Assembly (NCBI GenBank): GCA_028287885.1
Contig: JAQBOT010000459.1
Location: 1 to 17,137, forward strand
Source: Pedobacter sp.
GTDB taxonomy: Bacteria; Bacteroidota; Bacteroidia; Sphingobacteriales; Sphingobacteriaceae
Length of the DNA: 17,137 bases
Direction of reading: 5' to 3'
Positions 1-7,685 of this stretch are shown piece after piece. The notes below the pieces were generated by a model. It did not search any database and was not told the DNA's origin. It saw only the letters and a program-made list of their open reading frames with translations. Each line of letters starts with the position of its first letter. Positions within the stretch are counted from its first letter, which is position 1. A program made the position numbers and the translations under genes.

Positions 1-120
1 AACCAGATTCCTCCTCAAAGGCAATTGGACATCCGCCAACGCAAGAAAATCATTGTTTGCGAGCACTGTGGCAGAATCCTTGTTGATGAGGCATTAACTC
101 AGGAATTGGCAATCGTTTAA
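1..120 (+). CDS. C4-type zinc ribbon protein, C-terminal end (partial)
   Basis: The open frame runs from the first base to a TAA at 118-120 and gives the last 39 residues of a protein whose start lies outside the window. The fragment contains IPPQ, a basic stretch, and then CEHCGRIL (Cys20 and Cys23 of the fragment). This matches the C-terminal end of the zinc-ribbon family in which a long coiled coil is followed by two CxxC pairs (zf-RING_7/DUF164). Only the second CxxC pair is visible; the first pair and the coiled coil would lie upstream. The molecular role of this family is poorly defined, and nucleic-acid or protein binding is only an inference. A strong terminator follows directly, so it is the last gene of its transcript. 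Confidence 0.7.
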   Translation, partial: NQIPPQRQLDIRQRKKIIVCEHCGRILVDEALTQELAIV

Positions 121-135
121 GCTTTCACAATATAC

Positions 136-172
136 AAAAAATGCGATTAGAGGTTCTCTAATCGCATTTTTT
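136..172. terminator. Strong, probably bidirectional, intrinsic terminator
   Basis: A perfect 12-bp stem (141-152 with 156-167) closes on a 3-base loop. An A-tract lies on its left and a T-tract on its right, so it can work on either strand. It sits between the zinc-ribbon gene (+) and the end of the convergent KAS III-like gene (-). Confidence 0.85.
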
Positions 173-203
173 GTTTTAAGATGTCTTTGGGTTGGTGTCA
201 TGG

Positions 204-229
204 TTTAAGGCCGCTAGCTTGCCTTTAAA
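204..229 (-). repeat. Small inverted repeat downstream of the KAS III-like gene
   Basis: TTTAAGGC (204-211) and GCCTTTAAA (221-229) form a stem with one bulged base, immediately after the stop codon of the minus-strand gene. It has no T-tract, so it may only be a 3'-end stabilising hairpin or chance. The real termination signal for this gene is probably the hairpin at 136-172. Confidence 0.3.
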
Positions 230-231
230 GC

Positions 232-1314
232 CTAAAACTTATATACAAAAGCGTTGATGTGCATACCAGCACCTACCGAAGCAAAAACGGCATATTCACC
301 TTTCTTTACCTGGTATCCCTCCACTTTTCCTTTTCGAACCAAATCCAGCAAGGTTGGTATTGTTGCCACTGAACTGTTCCCAAGCCAAGATATGGTCATT
401 GGTACAAGCTTTTCAGGCACAGCATCCAAATCATATAATTTAAACAGGCGTTTCATGATGGCCTGATCCATTTTACCATTTGCCTGGTGAATAAACACCG
501 TCTTGATGTCTGTAATGTGCAGGTTTGCTTTATCTATGGCCTTCTTCACCACTTGGGGAACGTTGATGACTGCAAATTCATAGAGCTTGCGTCCGTTCAT
601 TTTCAAGTAGGAATTTTCCCTGTTGTGTTCTGGGTTATTGCTTTTTCCCATAACCAGCAGAGAACCATGGCTAACGGAGAATGACTCTGTCTTGTGCGCA
701 AGGATCCCTGTAGGCTCGTCTGAAGCTGTTGCCTCTAAAACGACAGCACCAGCACCATCAGAAAAAATCATGCTGTCGCGATCATGCGGATCGATGATTC
801 GCGATAAGGTCTCTGAACCAATAACGAGCACGCGTTTTGCATCTCCGCTACGGATAAGGTAATCTGCCTGAATGCAACCTTGCACCCATCCCGGACATCC
901 GAAGATGAGATCGTAGGCTACGCAATCCGGATTGTTGATGCCTATGCTTTGTTTAACCTTTGCGGCTAAAGCAGGCAAGATATCCATGCGGTTTGTACCT
1001 AGGCGTACATCTCCGAAGTTGTGGCAGAATATAATGCAATCAAGTGATTCAGGGTCTATGCCTGAATCTGCGATTGCCTTTTCAGCTGCAATTTTTCCTA
1101 TATCACTACTCACCAGATTGTCGTCAACATAACGACGTTCGGTAATTTCAGTGATCTCTGAAAACTTGCTGATTATTTCACTAATGTCTTTGTCGATCTT
1201 AAGGCCATTCTCAAAGAAGGCCGACTCCAGGAAAGAATTTCCGTGTATTACATTTTCAGGTATATAAGAGCCTGTGCCGATAATAGATGAGTAAAAAGAG
1301 GTTGTATTGCGCAT
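232..1314 (-). CDS. 3-oxoacyl-ACP synthase III family protein (FabH-like)
   Basis: This 360-residue thiolase-fold condensing enzyme would join an acyl-CoA or acyl-ACP starter to malonyl-ACP by decarboxylative condensation in the cytoplasm. The full KAS III triad is visible: Cys140 in FGCPGW, His276 in IHQANG and Asn313 in LGNSSVATIP. FSDGAGA (184-190) and the C-terminal SVGAGMHINAF are also typical. It is longer than housekeeping FabH (about 320-335 residues), with an extra segment at about residues 22-55 near the N-terminus. FabH of primary fatty acid synthesis in this phylum usually sits with plsX and rpmF, which are absent here, so this may be a paralog. Members of the wider family make branched or specialised acyl chains, and the substrate cannot be read from the sequence. 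It lies 63 bases after the LUD-domain gene and has a plausible promoter of its own. Confidence 0.85.
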   Translation of the reverse strand: MRNTTSFYSSIIGTGSYIPENVIHGNSFLESAFFENGLKIDKDISEIISKFSEITEITERRYVDDNLVSSDIGKIAAEKAIADSGIDPESLDCIIFCHNFGDVRLGTNRMDILPALAAKVKQSIGINNPDCVAYDLIFGCPGWVQGCIQADYLIRSGDAKRVLVIGSETLSRIIDPHDRDSMIFSDGAGAVVLEATASDEPTGILAHKTESFSVSHGSLLVMGKSNNPEHNRENSYLKMNGRKLYEFAVINVPQVVKKAIDKANLHITDIKTVFIHQANGKMDQAIMKRLFKLYDLDAVPEKLVPMTISWLGNSSVATIPTLLDLVRKGKVEGYQVKKGEYAVFASVGAGMHINAFVYKF

Positions 1315-1345
1315 TTTGTACCGTATACTGTTTTGGTATAGCGTA

Positions 1346-1377
1346 TAAAATTACTGTTATTTTAGTAAACTTACAAA
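1346..1377 (-). promoter_or_regulatory. Candidate promoter of the KAS III-like gene
   Basis: On the minus strand, TTTG (1374-1377) is followed after exactly 20 bases by TAATTTTA (1346-1353). This fits the Bacteroidota sigma factor pattern TTG-N19-21-TAnnTTTG with one mismatch. It starts right at the stop codon of the upstream LUD gene and lies about 30 bases before the ATG at 1314, so the KAS III-like gene can be transcribed apart from the ftsH cluster. Confidence 0.45.
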
Positions 1378-2022
1378 TTAAGAGAAATCATCGACCAAAA
1401 AAACGAACAATTCTTTAGGTCCGTGGGCTCCTAAAACAAGTGTCTTTTCGATATCCGCAGTACGGCTTGGTCCAGTGATCGTGCTGACCATGGAGGGAAT
1501 TTGGGTGCCGTATTTGCTTTTAAGCAATTCAAAAGCATCCTTAAGATCAAGAACCAACTGACCGGTTCTTGCAATAACAATGTGATAGTGGGGGAAGATG
1601 CTCAGGCGACGACCTGCAGCATTGTTGTTCGAGACCATTACCGAGCCATTGCGCGCAATTAAAGCTTCACAGAGGGTAATACCTACCTCAGCCATTTCGA
1701 AGTCTTTGTCGGTCTCGTAAAAGGGAAATTCGTAGTGTGAGAGAAGCTCCTGTAATTCAGGTTCCCAGCAATAGATCTTTCGCCATTTAAATTTGTCGGC
1801 TAGTTCCAGGATGTTTTCAATGAAATCTATTCCGTTCTCGCAAAAAATAAAGTTACCTGATACGGCAGTGAGTTCTTCCGCAAACAGCACTTCAAGAAGT
1901 TCTTCGTTTTTTTTGTAGACTGGAGATTCTTCTAAATTAAGATAAGGAATGTCCCTCTTTTCCAGAAGGGCCTTCCTTATCTTTTTTAACATTAACTCCT
2001 TTGAAGAGATATTTTCCTGCAT
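1378..2022 (-). CDS. LUD-domain (LutC/YkgG-like) protein
   Basis: The 214-residue protein belongs to the LUD (lactate utilisation, DUF162) family. The C-terminal signature is clear: ITGPSRTADIEKTLVLGAHG at 182-201 followed by PKELFVFLV, preceded by EALIARNGSVMVS at about 119-131 and FPHYHIVIA at 143-151. In LutABC this family is the third subunit of an iron-sulfur L-lactate oxidation complex, but no lutA- or lutB-like gene is visible here. The stand-alone member near ftsH therefore has no assigned reaction. It starts 48 bases after the ftsH stop on the same strand, with no terminator between, so it is probably co-transcribed with rsfS and ftsH. Family membership is secure; function is not. 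Confidence 0.85.
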   Translation of the reverse strand: MQENISSKELMLKKIRKALLEKRDIPYLNLEESPVYKKNEELLEVLFAEELTAVSGNFIFCENGIDFIENILELADKFKWRKIYCWEPELQELLSHYEFPFYETDKDFEMAEVGITLCEALIARNGSVMVSNNNAAGRRLSIFPHYHIVIARTGQLVLDLKDAFELLKSKYGTQIPSMVSTITGPSRTADIEKTLVLGAHGPKELFVFLVDDFS

Positions 2023-2070
2023 AGATTAAATGGATAATTCCACTTATTTAAAGGTTATCTGCATGCAGAA

Positions 2071-4167
2071 TTAAGCTTTTGACTCTGCTTTTATGATTAT
2101 TTTGCTAGGATCTGTAGTTTCGCCTACCCCTTCATGAACAAGGCCTTCAGCAGCAGGTGTTTGATCACCTGTACCGTTAACAAATTCATCGTAAGTGGTA
2201 CGGTTATCGAACGGACGTTTGCCCAATATTTCTTCTAAGTCAGCCTGAAACAAGATCTCTTTTTCTAAAAGCTTTTGAGCTAGTTTCTCAAGACCCTCGC
2301 GTTTTGCCAATAGAAGCTGTTTTGTAACCTCATAGGCATTCGCGATGATGTTACGCACCTCAACGTCTATAAGTTCTGAAGTCTTCTCAGAATACGGCTT
2401 ATTGAAGTTGTATTCGTTTTGTGGATCATGGAAAGAAACGCTTCCGACTTTATCATTCATACCGTAGATCGTAACCATGGCATAAGACAGTTTGGTAATA
2501 CGTTCTAAATCATTTTGCGCACCAGTAGATATCTTACCGAATACAATGTCTTCAGCAACACGACCTCCTAAGGTCATGCACATGCCGTCGGTTAACTGCT
2601 CTGTAGTATATAAAAACTGTTCTTTTGGAAGGTATTGTGCGTAACCCAAGGCTGCAACGCCACGGGGCACAATAGATACCTTCACCAAAGGATCTGCATG
2701 TTCAAGGAACCAGCCTGCTATCGCGTGCCCAGCTTCATGATATGCAACTATGCGTTTTTCTTCTGGAGATATAATTTTGTTCTTCTTCTCCAATCCACCA
2801 ATTACACGGTCGATTGCATCCTGGAAGTCCTGCATATCTACATTCTCTTTATTCCTTCTTGCAGCGATTAAAGCAGCCTCATTACAAACGTTTGCAATCT
2901 CAGCACCAGCAAATCCTGGAGTTTGTGCAGAGAGTTTCTTTGCGTCTACAACTTCAGCGGTTTTAATTGGTTTCAAGTGGACCTTGAATATCTGCTCACG
3001 ACCAACTAAGTCTGGCTTGTCAATAGAAATTTGTCTGTCAAAACGTCCGGGTCTCAATAATGCAGAATCCAAAACATCGGGACGGTTGGTGGCTGCAAGG
3101 ATTATGATACCAGAATCTGTTCCGAATCCATCCATTTCAACAAGCAGTTGATTTAACGTGTTTTCACGCTCATCATTTCCACCCATCATGCTGTTTTTTC
3201 CACGTGCACGGCCAATGGCATCAACCTCATCAATAAAGATGATACATGGTGCCTTATCTTTTGCTTGTTTGAACAAATCACGCACCCTGGAAGCTCCAAC
3301 ACCCACAAACATTTCAACGAAATCAGAACCTGATAACGAAAAGAATGGTACTTGAGCTTCTCCGGCTACAGCTTTCGCCAATAGAGTTTTACCTGTTCCC
3401 GGAGATCCAACCAGCAAGGCGCCTTTAGGGATCTTTCCACCAAGATTGGTGTATTTTTTAGGGTTCTTAAGGAAATCGACGATTTCCATTACCTCCTGTT
3501 TTGCTTCTTCCAGGCCAGCAACATCGTTAAAAGTCACATTTACCTGGCTTTCTTTGTCGAACAGGGTTGCTTTAGACTTTCCAATATTGAAAATCTGGCC
3601 GCCACCGCCGCCTGCACCACCGCCCATACGGCGCATGATAAAAATCCAGAAGCCAACGAATAGAAGAACCGGTACGATGATGGTAAAGAACCAGGAATTG
3701 AAGGTGCTTTGTCTTGTCTCCTTAACGGCAGCAATTCGCTCATTCTCCGGAACATCTTTTTGAGATTCTTTCAATTGTGTATCCAGAGCATCCATGGAGC
3801 CTGAATTGAAATACACTGTAGGACCGTCGGCAGCTCCAAAATTACCTTTGTTTCGGTATGCTTCGTACTTTGGCAGTTTTAGTCTGTCTTTTTTGATAAA
3901 GACATCTGCCCTAACTAAGTCTTCATATTTGTAGGCGACAACTTTCTCCACATCCCCAGGGAGCAGCATTTGTGTTTCGAATGTACGGTAAGGAATAGGC
4001 TTGCTCGTATCGGTGTTAAACAGAAATTGCATTAAGATTAAGCCGACAATAATTGCGGCATAAACCCAGAAGATATTGAATTTTGATCCCTTTTGCGGTT
4101 TCTTGGGGATATTGGGGATCCGCTTCATCAATTTGGGTTTATTATTACTATTTTCTTTTTCTTTCAT
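2071..4167 (-). CDS. ftsH: ATP-dependent zinc metalloprotease FtsH
   Basis: This is a membrane-anchored AAA+ protease that extracts and degrades damaged membrane proteins and unstable regulators. From the ATG at 4167 it has 698 residues: a basic N-terminus, TM1 (about 32-50), an extracytoplasmic domain of about 110 residues, TM2 (about 160-178), a glycine-rich linker (182-190), the AAA module and an M41 peptidase. Walker A is GSPGTGKT (254-261), Walker B is IIFIDE, and the second region of homology includes [20 protein letters not shown] (359-378). The zinc site is HEAGH (477-481), with Asp553 in TGAQND as the third ligand. Walker A has Ser where many FtsH have Pro, which does not affect the catalytic Lys and Thr. 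A TTG 12 bases upstream is in frame, but ATG is the likelier start. It follows rsfS by 28 bases. The tail after about residue 655 is acidic and low in complexity. Confidence 0.97.
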   Translation of the reverse strand: MKEKENSNNKPKLMKRIPNIPKKPQKGSKFNIFWVYAAIIVGLILMQFLFNTDTSKPIPYRTFETQMLLPGDVEKVVAYKYEDLVRADVFIKKDRLKLPKYEAYRNKGNFGAADGPTVYFNSGSMDALDTQLKESQKDVPENERIAAVKETRQSTFNSWFFTIIVPVLLFVGFWIFIMRRMGGGAGGGGGQIFNIGKSKATLFDKESQVNVTFNDVAGLEEAKQEVMEIVDFLKNPKKYTNLGGKIPKGALLVGSPGTGKTLLAKAVAGEAQVPFFSLSGSDFVEMFVGVGASRVRDLFKQAKDKAPCIIFIDEVDAIGRARGKNSMMGGNDERENTLNQLLVEMDGFGTDSGIIILAATNRPDVLDSALLRPGRFDRQISIDKPDLVGREQIFKVHLKPIKTAEVVDAKKLSAQTPGFAGAEIANVCNEAALIAARRNKENVDMQDFQDAIDRVIGGLEKKNKIISPEEKRIVAYHEAGHAIAGWFLEHADPLVKVSIVPRGVAALGYAQYLPKEQFLYTTEQLTDGMCMTLGGRVAEDIVFGKISTGAQNDLERITKLSYAMVTIYGMNDKVGSVSFHDPQNEYNFNKPYSEKTSELIDVEVRNIIANAYEVTKQLLLAKREGLEKLAQKLLEKEILFQADLEEILGKRPFDNRTTYDEFVNGTGDQTPAAEGLVHEGVGETTDPSKIIIKAESKA

Positions 4168-4195
4168 CTTTAATTCCAAATGTGTGTTTTAATAA

Positions 4196-4570
4196 TTAGG
4201 CGCTCTGATAAGACGTCGCTTGAGCATCACCCCAAAGATCTTCGATTCCGTAGAAGTCACGCTTTTCGGTTTTGAAAATATGAACTACAACGTCGAAATA
4301 ATCCAATATGATCCATTCAGCAGTTTCATGCCCTTCTTTTCGCCATGGATTGGTTTGGGTGGTTTTAAAAATTTCCTCTTCCACACTATCAGCGATAGCT
4401 TTTACCTGATTTGATGAATCCGCGTTACAAACGATGAAATAATCAGAAACGGAGCTGTTAAGCTTTCTTAGATCCAGACGAACAATATCGTTTCCTTTTT
4501 TTTCTTGTATTCCGTGGACAGCTATTTCAGAGAGGTATGTAGAGAGGTTTACGATTTTCTTTTTTATCAT
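4196..4570 (-). CDS. rsfS: Ribosome silencing factor RsfS
   Basis: RsfS binds ribosomal protein L14 on the free large subunit and blocks subunit joining, which lowers translation in starvation. From the ATG at 4568-4570 the protein has 124 residues, normal for the family. The signature segments are SDYFIVCNADSSNQVKAI (42-59), then EWIILDYFDVVVHIF (85-99), and FYGIEDLWGDA (106-116). The frame extends 16 codons further to a TTG, but those residues are not family-like and would run into the divergent birA start, so the ATG was chosen. It is the first gene of a likely rsfS-ftsH-LUD transcript, and its 5' end faces birA across 42 bases. Confidence 0.93.
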   Translation of the reverse strand: MIKKKIVNLSTYLSEIAVHGIQEKKGNDIVRLDLRKLNSSVSDYFIVCNADSSNQVKAIADSVEEEIFKTTQTNPWRKEGHETAEWIILDYFDVVVHIFKTEKRDFYGIEDLWGDAQATSYQSA

Positions 4571-4579
4571 TAAATGTTT

Positions 4580-4587
4580 TATGTTTG
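4580..4587 (+). promoter_or_regulatory. Candidate -7 element of birA in the rsfS/birA divergent region
   Basis: TATGTTTG matches the Bacteroidota -7 consensus TAnnTTTG and would place a transcript start about 20 bases before the birA TTG. No clear TTG lies about 20 bases upstream; that position is a T-run inside rsfS, so the match is partial. The whole gap (4571-4612) is AT-rich and must hold the signals for both divergent genes. Confidence 0.4.
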
Positions 4588-4612
4588 AATAACAACCATA
4601 TAAAATCAACAA

Positions 4613-5392
4613 TTGCAAAATAACACTTTTTCAACATTATTTGTTGGTCAAAATCTTATCAATTTATCAAAGGTCGATTCTACTAATACTTATTTGAAGA
4701 TTATGGTGTCAAAATCCGCGCCAGTAGCCGAAGGGACTGTTATTATGGCAGAAGAACAGTTTGCCGGACGCGGACAACAAGATATGACTTGGGTTGCCGA
4801 GCCAAACAAAAATCTAACCTTTAGTGTTCTACTCAAGCCGGTTTTCTTAAAAATTAACGAACAATTCAATTTGAATATGCTGGTATGCACCGCTATTAAA
4901 GATGCGTTATACAAATATTTAAATACGCAAGTTGTTATCAAATGGCCCAATGATATTTACTACAACAATCAAAAGCTTGGTGGCATTTTAATTGAAAATC
5001 TACTTTCCGGAACTGTCTACAAGTCAGCCATTGTTGGTGTTGGCCTCAACGTTAATCAACAAAAATTTGGCGATCTGCTTCATGGGAAGGCAACCTCGCT
5101 CTGGCAAATATTACAAGCAGATGTTAATTTAATTCAACTATTAGCGGAAATTTGCAGTCAGATAGAAAGTGGCTATTTAAAATTAAAAGCCGGGACTTAT
5201 AAGAACCTTAAGGAGGCTTATGTATCGAACCTCCTGAATTATGAAAGAGATGCTCTCTATAAGCAAGGTGATCAAGTTTTTGAAGGAAGAATCACCAATG
5301 TAACCGATGCAGGATTGTTGGTATTATTAATAAAGGGCGTTGAACACGAATACAATTTTAAAGAAATTCAATATATAAATAGTTTACAATGA
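4613..5392 (+). CDS. birA: Biotin--[acetyl-CoA-carboxylase] ligase (BirA, no DNA-binding domain)
   Basis: The enzyme activates biotin with ATP to biotinyl-5'-AMP and attaches it to the lysine of the biotin carboxyl carrier protein, so it serves fatty acid synthesis. The 259 residues show VDSTN (21-25), AGRGQ (51-55; the biotin and adenylate loop, usually GRGR), KWPND (110-114), KLGGILIEN (121-129) and GVGLNVN (142-148), followed by the small C-terminal SH3-like domain. It lacks the N-terminal helix-turn-helix of E. coli BirA, so it is a monofunctional ligase and not a repressor. The start is a TTG at 4613: the first in-frame ATG would be at residue 31 and would remove the conserved VDSTN, while a stop lies 12 bases upstream. 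Its stop overlaps the next start (ATGA). Confidence 0.93.
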   Translation: MQNNTFSTLFVGQNLINLSKVDSTNTYLKIMVSKSAPVAEGTVIMAEEQFAGRGQQDMTWVAEPNKNLTFSVLLKPVFLKINEQFNLNMLVCTAIKDALYKYLNTQVVIKWPNDIYYNNQKLGGILIENLLSGTVYKSAIVGVGLNVNQQKFGDLLHGKATSLWQILQADVNLIQLLAEICSQIESGYLKLKAGTYKNLKEAYVSNLLNYERDALYKQGDQVFEGRITNVTDAGLLVLLIKGVEHEYNFKEIQYINSLQ

Positions 5393-5841
5393 GAAAAGCA
5401 ACCATTTTATTATTTGCACTGCTACTTAGCTCCGCATTCTGCGCTTTTGCCCAGATTGACAATCCGGTAACCTGGTCTTACGCAGCAAAAAAGATCAGTA
5501 AAACTGAAGCTGTCGTATATCTGAAAGCAACAATCCAGGACGGCTGGCACATTTATTCACTTAACCAAAAAGCCGGCGGACCGGTTAAAACCACAGTTTC
5601 TTTCGATCCTTCAAGAGATTATTTAAAAGTTGGATTAACTGCAGAGCCTAAGCCCATTGTAAAACATGAGGACGTATTCAATATGAACGTAAGCTATTTT
5701 GAGAAACAGGTGGTGTTTCAGCAAAAAGTTAAGATCCCCAAAGGATCTGCTGCTGTAAAAGGTAAAGTGGAGTTTATGGTATGTAACGACCGTAAATGTC
5801 TGCCGCCAGACGAAGTTGCTTTCACCGTCCAGGTTAAGTAG
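5389..5841 (+). CDS. Secreted DsbD alpha-like domain protein
   Basis: This is a 150-residue exported protein that corresponds to the N-terminal periplasmic domain of DsbD, which takes electrons from the DsbD membrane domain and passes them to thiol partners. It has a signal peptide (MRKATILLFALLLSSAF, likely cut after Ala21, ending AFA before QIDN). The immunoglobulin-like domain has GWHIYSLNQ near residues 52-60 and a redox pair Cys132-x4-Cys137 in CNDRKCLPP, close to the C-terminus as in DsbD alpha. It overlaps the birA stop by four bases (ATGA), so it is translationally linked to birA. The rest of DsbD is encoded 152 bases downstream as a separate protein with its own signal sequence. That makes this a naturally split DsbD, not a frameshift. 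Confidence 0.85.
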   Translation: MRKATILLFALLLSSAFCAFAQIDNPVTWSYAAKKISKTEAVVYLKATIQDGWHIYSLNQKAGGPVKTTVSFDPSRDYLKVGLTAEPKPIVKHEDVFNMNVSYFEKQVVFQQKVKIPKGSAAVKGKVEFMVCNDRKCLPPDEVAFTVQVK

Positions 5842-5864
5842 TACATTCTAGTACAAAAAAGTTA

Positions 5865-5895
5865 GAGCGCCCGAGTTTCGAAGCGCTTTTTTTTT
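5865..5895 (+). terminator. Terminator-like hairpin between the two DsbD genes
   Basis: GAGCGC (5865-5870) pairs with GCGCTT (5883-5888). A short inner stem CGA/TCG closes on GTT, and a run of nine T's ends the structure. It should stop or reduce transcripts coming from birA and the DsbD alpha-like gene. No strong promoter match was found in the remaining 98 bases before the next gene. Confidence 0.6.
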
Positions 5896-5993
5896 ATCAA
5901 AAATTAAAGAATAGGCTTCATAACTATATCTGCTGAGTGAGTTGAAGCTGAAATAAAAAAATAATAAGTAATTTCACGCCTTAATTATAGTTA

Positions 5994-7685
5994 ATGAGAA
6001 AATTTGTTTCAATGCTTGGCATAATGCTATGTTTTATAGCGTTAAATACTGAGCATACTTACGGATTCATCCAAAAGCAAGACACTACTGTTGTTGCTGA
6101 TGATCTTCAGTTTACGGAGATCGGATCTGCAGAAGACAGTGCAGCGAATGCGATTTCGACAGAAACATTAACTAAGGATAGCGTGGCGACCTCTAAAGTT
6201 TCGACTAAACAAGCTAACGCCAGTAGCACTGATAGCTCCAATACTTTATGGAATACCTTTATTGAAGGGCTCGTTGGGGGCTTCATTGCATTCCTGATGC
6301 CTTGCATTTTCCCGATGGTTCCGCTTACTGTAAGTTATTTTACAAAGCGTGCTGGAAGTCGCAGCCGGGGAATAGGGCAGGCCTTAATCTATGGCGCTTC
6401 AATTATTGTTATCTATGTTGCATTAGGGTTGTTAATCACCTTACTTTTTGGTTCGGCAAAGCTGAATGAGCTTAGCAGCAGCGGGTGGTTTAATCTGGCA
6501 TTCTTTATCTTACTTGTTGTTTTTGCCATTTCCTTCTTCGGAACATTCGAAATTACGTTGCCCAGCGCCTTCGTTAACAAGATCGATGAGAAATCAGACA
6601 GTTCTAAAGGGCTTGGTGGTATATTTTTTATGGCGGCCTCATTGGCACTGGTATCGTTTTCATGCACAGGGCCAATTATTGGAACGTTGTTGGTTCAGGC
6701 AAGTTCAAAAGGCGAAATCCTAGCACCGGCAATCGGTATGTCTGGCTTTGCGCTTGCATTGGCACTTCCTTTTACATTATCAGCCGTATTTCCGGGTTTC
6801 TTAAACAGCATGCCGAAGTCCGGGGGCTGGTTAAACAGCGTTAAAGTTTGCCTTGGCTTCTTGGAATTGGCGCTTGCGCTAAAGTTTTTGTCGGCAGCAG
6901 ACCTGGTATGGCACTGGGAATGGTTTGATAGAGAAATTTTCCTTTCCCTTTGGATCGTTATATTCGTATTAATGGGCTTCTACCTGCTAGGCAAGTTGAG
7001 GTTTTCACACGATAGTGACGTGACTTACATCTCTGTACCGCGTTTATTCTTTACACTGGTTTCGTTTTCCTTTGCTGTATATATGGTTCCTGGCCTTTGG
7101 GGAGCGCCAGTCAACATCCTTAGCGGCATTGCTCCACCTTTAAATACACAGGATTTTATATTGGGTGACAATACATCTGGCACAAATTCTGATCTAAGAT
7201 TCCCTGCACAGGTTAAATACAATAATCTTTTACATCCACCACACGGGTTTAATGCTTTTTTTGACTTGGAGGAGGGGCTTTCTTATGCTAAAAGCGTTAA
7301 AAAGCCAGTTTTAATAGATTTTACTGGCCATGCTTGTGTAAATTGCCGCAAAATGGAAGATAAAGTCTGGATTGAGCCAGAAGTTAGCCGGTTAATTAAG
7401 GAAGAATATGTCTTAATTCAACTTTATGTTGATGAAAGAGGGGTAAAAATGCCGGAAAGTAAAGTACACTATTCAAAAATATTAAGGCGAAACACAACTG
7501 ATCTTGGAAATTGGAACGGAGATTTCCAGGCTACAACTTATGGGTCGAATTCGCAGCCATTTTATGTCCTTGCTGGACAAGATTTAAAACCGTTAGTACA
7601 ACCACAGGGTGCATTATACGAGGCAAAAGCTTTTGCTGGGTATTTGCAAAGTGGTTTAGATGCATTTAAAGCAGCGCAGAAGTAA
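5994..7685 (+). CDS. dsbD: Thiol:disulfide interchange protein DsbD (beta-gamma form)
   Basis: This inner-membrane protein carries reducing power from cytoplasmic thioredoxin to the periplasm. The 563 residues comprise a signal-like N-terminus (1-24), a Ser/Thr/Ala-rich linker (about 30-85), eight hydrophobic segments of the CcdA/DsbD membrane domain (about 90-366), and a C-terminal thioredoxin-like domain (about 420-563). The two transmembrane redox cysteines are Cys104 in LMPCIFPM and Cys224 in FSCTGPIIG. The C-terminal active site is Cys448-Val-Asn-Cys451 in GHACVNCRKMED. The alpha domain is absent here and is supplied by the upstream gene. The low-complexity region between the signal and TM1 is where that domain would sit in E. 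coli. Its TAA is followed without a gap by the pfkA ATG. Confidence 0.92.
   Translation: MRKFVSMLGIMLCFIALNTEHTYGFIQKQDTTVVADDLQFTEIGSAEDSAANAISTETLTKDSVATSKVSTKQANASSTDSSNTLWNTFIEGLVGGFIAFLMPCIFPMVPLTVSYFTKRAGSRSRGIGQALIYGASIIVIYVALGLLITLLFGSAKLNELSSSGWFNLAFFILLVVFAISFFGTFEITLPSAFVNKIDEKSDSSKGLGGIFFMAASLALVSFSCTGPIIGTLLVQASSKGEILAPAIGMSGFALALALPFTLSAVFPGFLNSMPKSGGWLNSVKVCLGFLELALALKFLSAADLVWHWEWFDREIFLSLWIVIFVLMGFYLLGKLRFSHDSDVTYISVPRLFFTLVSFSFAVYMVPGLWGAPVNILSGIAPPLNTQDFILGDNTSGTNSDLRFPAQVKYNNLLHPPHGFNAFFDLEEGLSYAKSVKKPVLIDFTGHACVNCRKMEDKVWIEPEVSRLIKEEYVLIQLYVDERGVKMPESKVHYSKILRRNTTDLGNWNGDFQATTYGSNSQPFYVLAGQDLKPLVQPQGALYEAKAFAGYLQSGLDAFKAAQK

Noticed and set aside
3446..3763. 105-residue plus-strand open frame opposite ftsH
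   Set aside because: Antisense of the FtsH membrane and glycine-linker region; composition explained by ftsH codons.
2071..4179. FtsH with an impaired Walker A (GSPGTGKT)
   Set aside because: The Pro-to-Ser change is outside the catalytic GKT residues; all other ATPase and protease residues are intact.
4571..4618. N-terminal extension of RsfS from a TTG at 4618
   Set aside because: The extra 16 residues are not family-like and would overlap the birA start; the ATG at 4570 gives the normal length.
5842..5993. Frameshift or broken gene between the two DsbD parts
   Set aside because: Each part has its own start and signal sequence, a terminator lies between, and both carry intact redox cysteines; this is a natural split.
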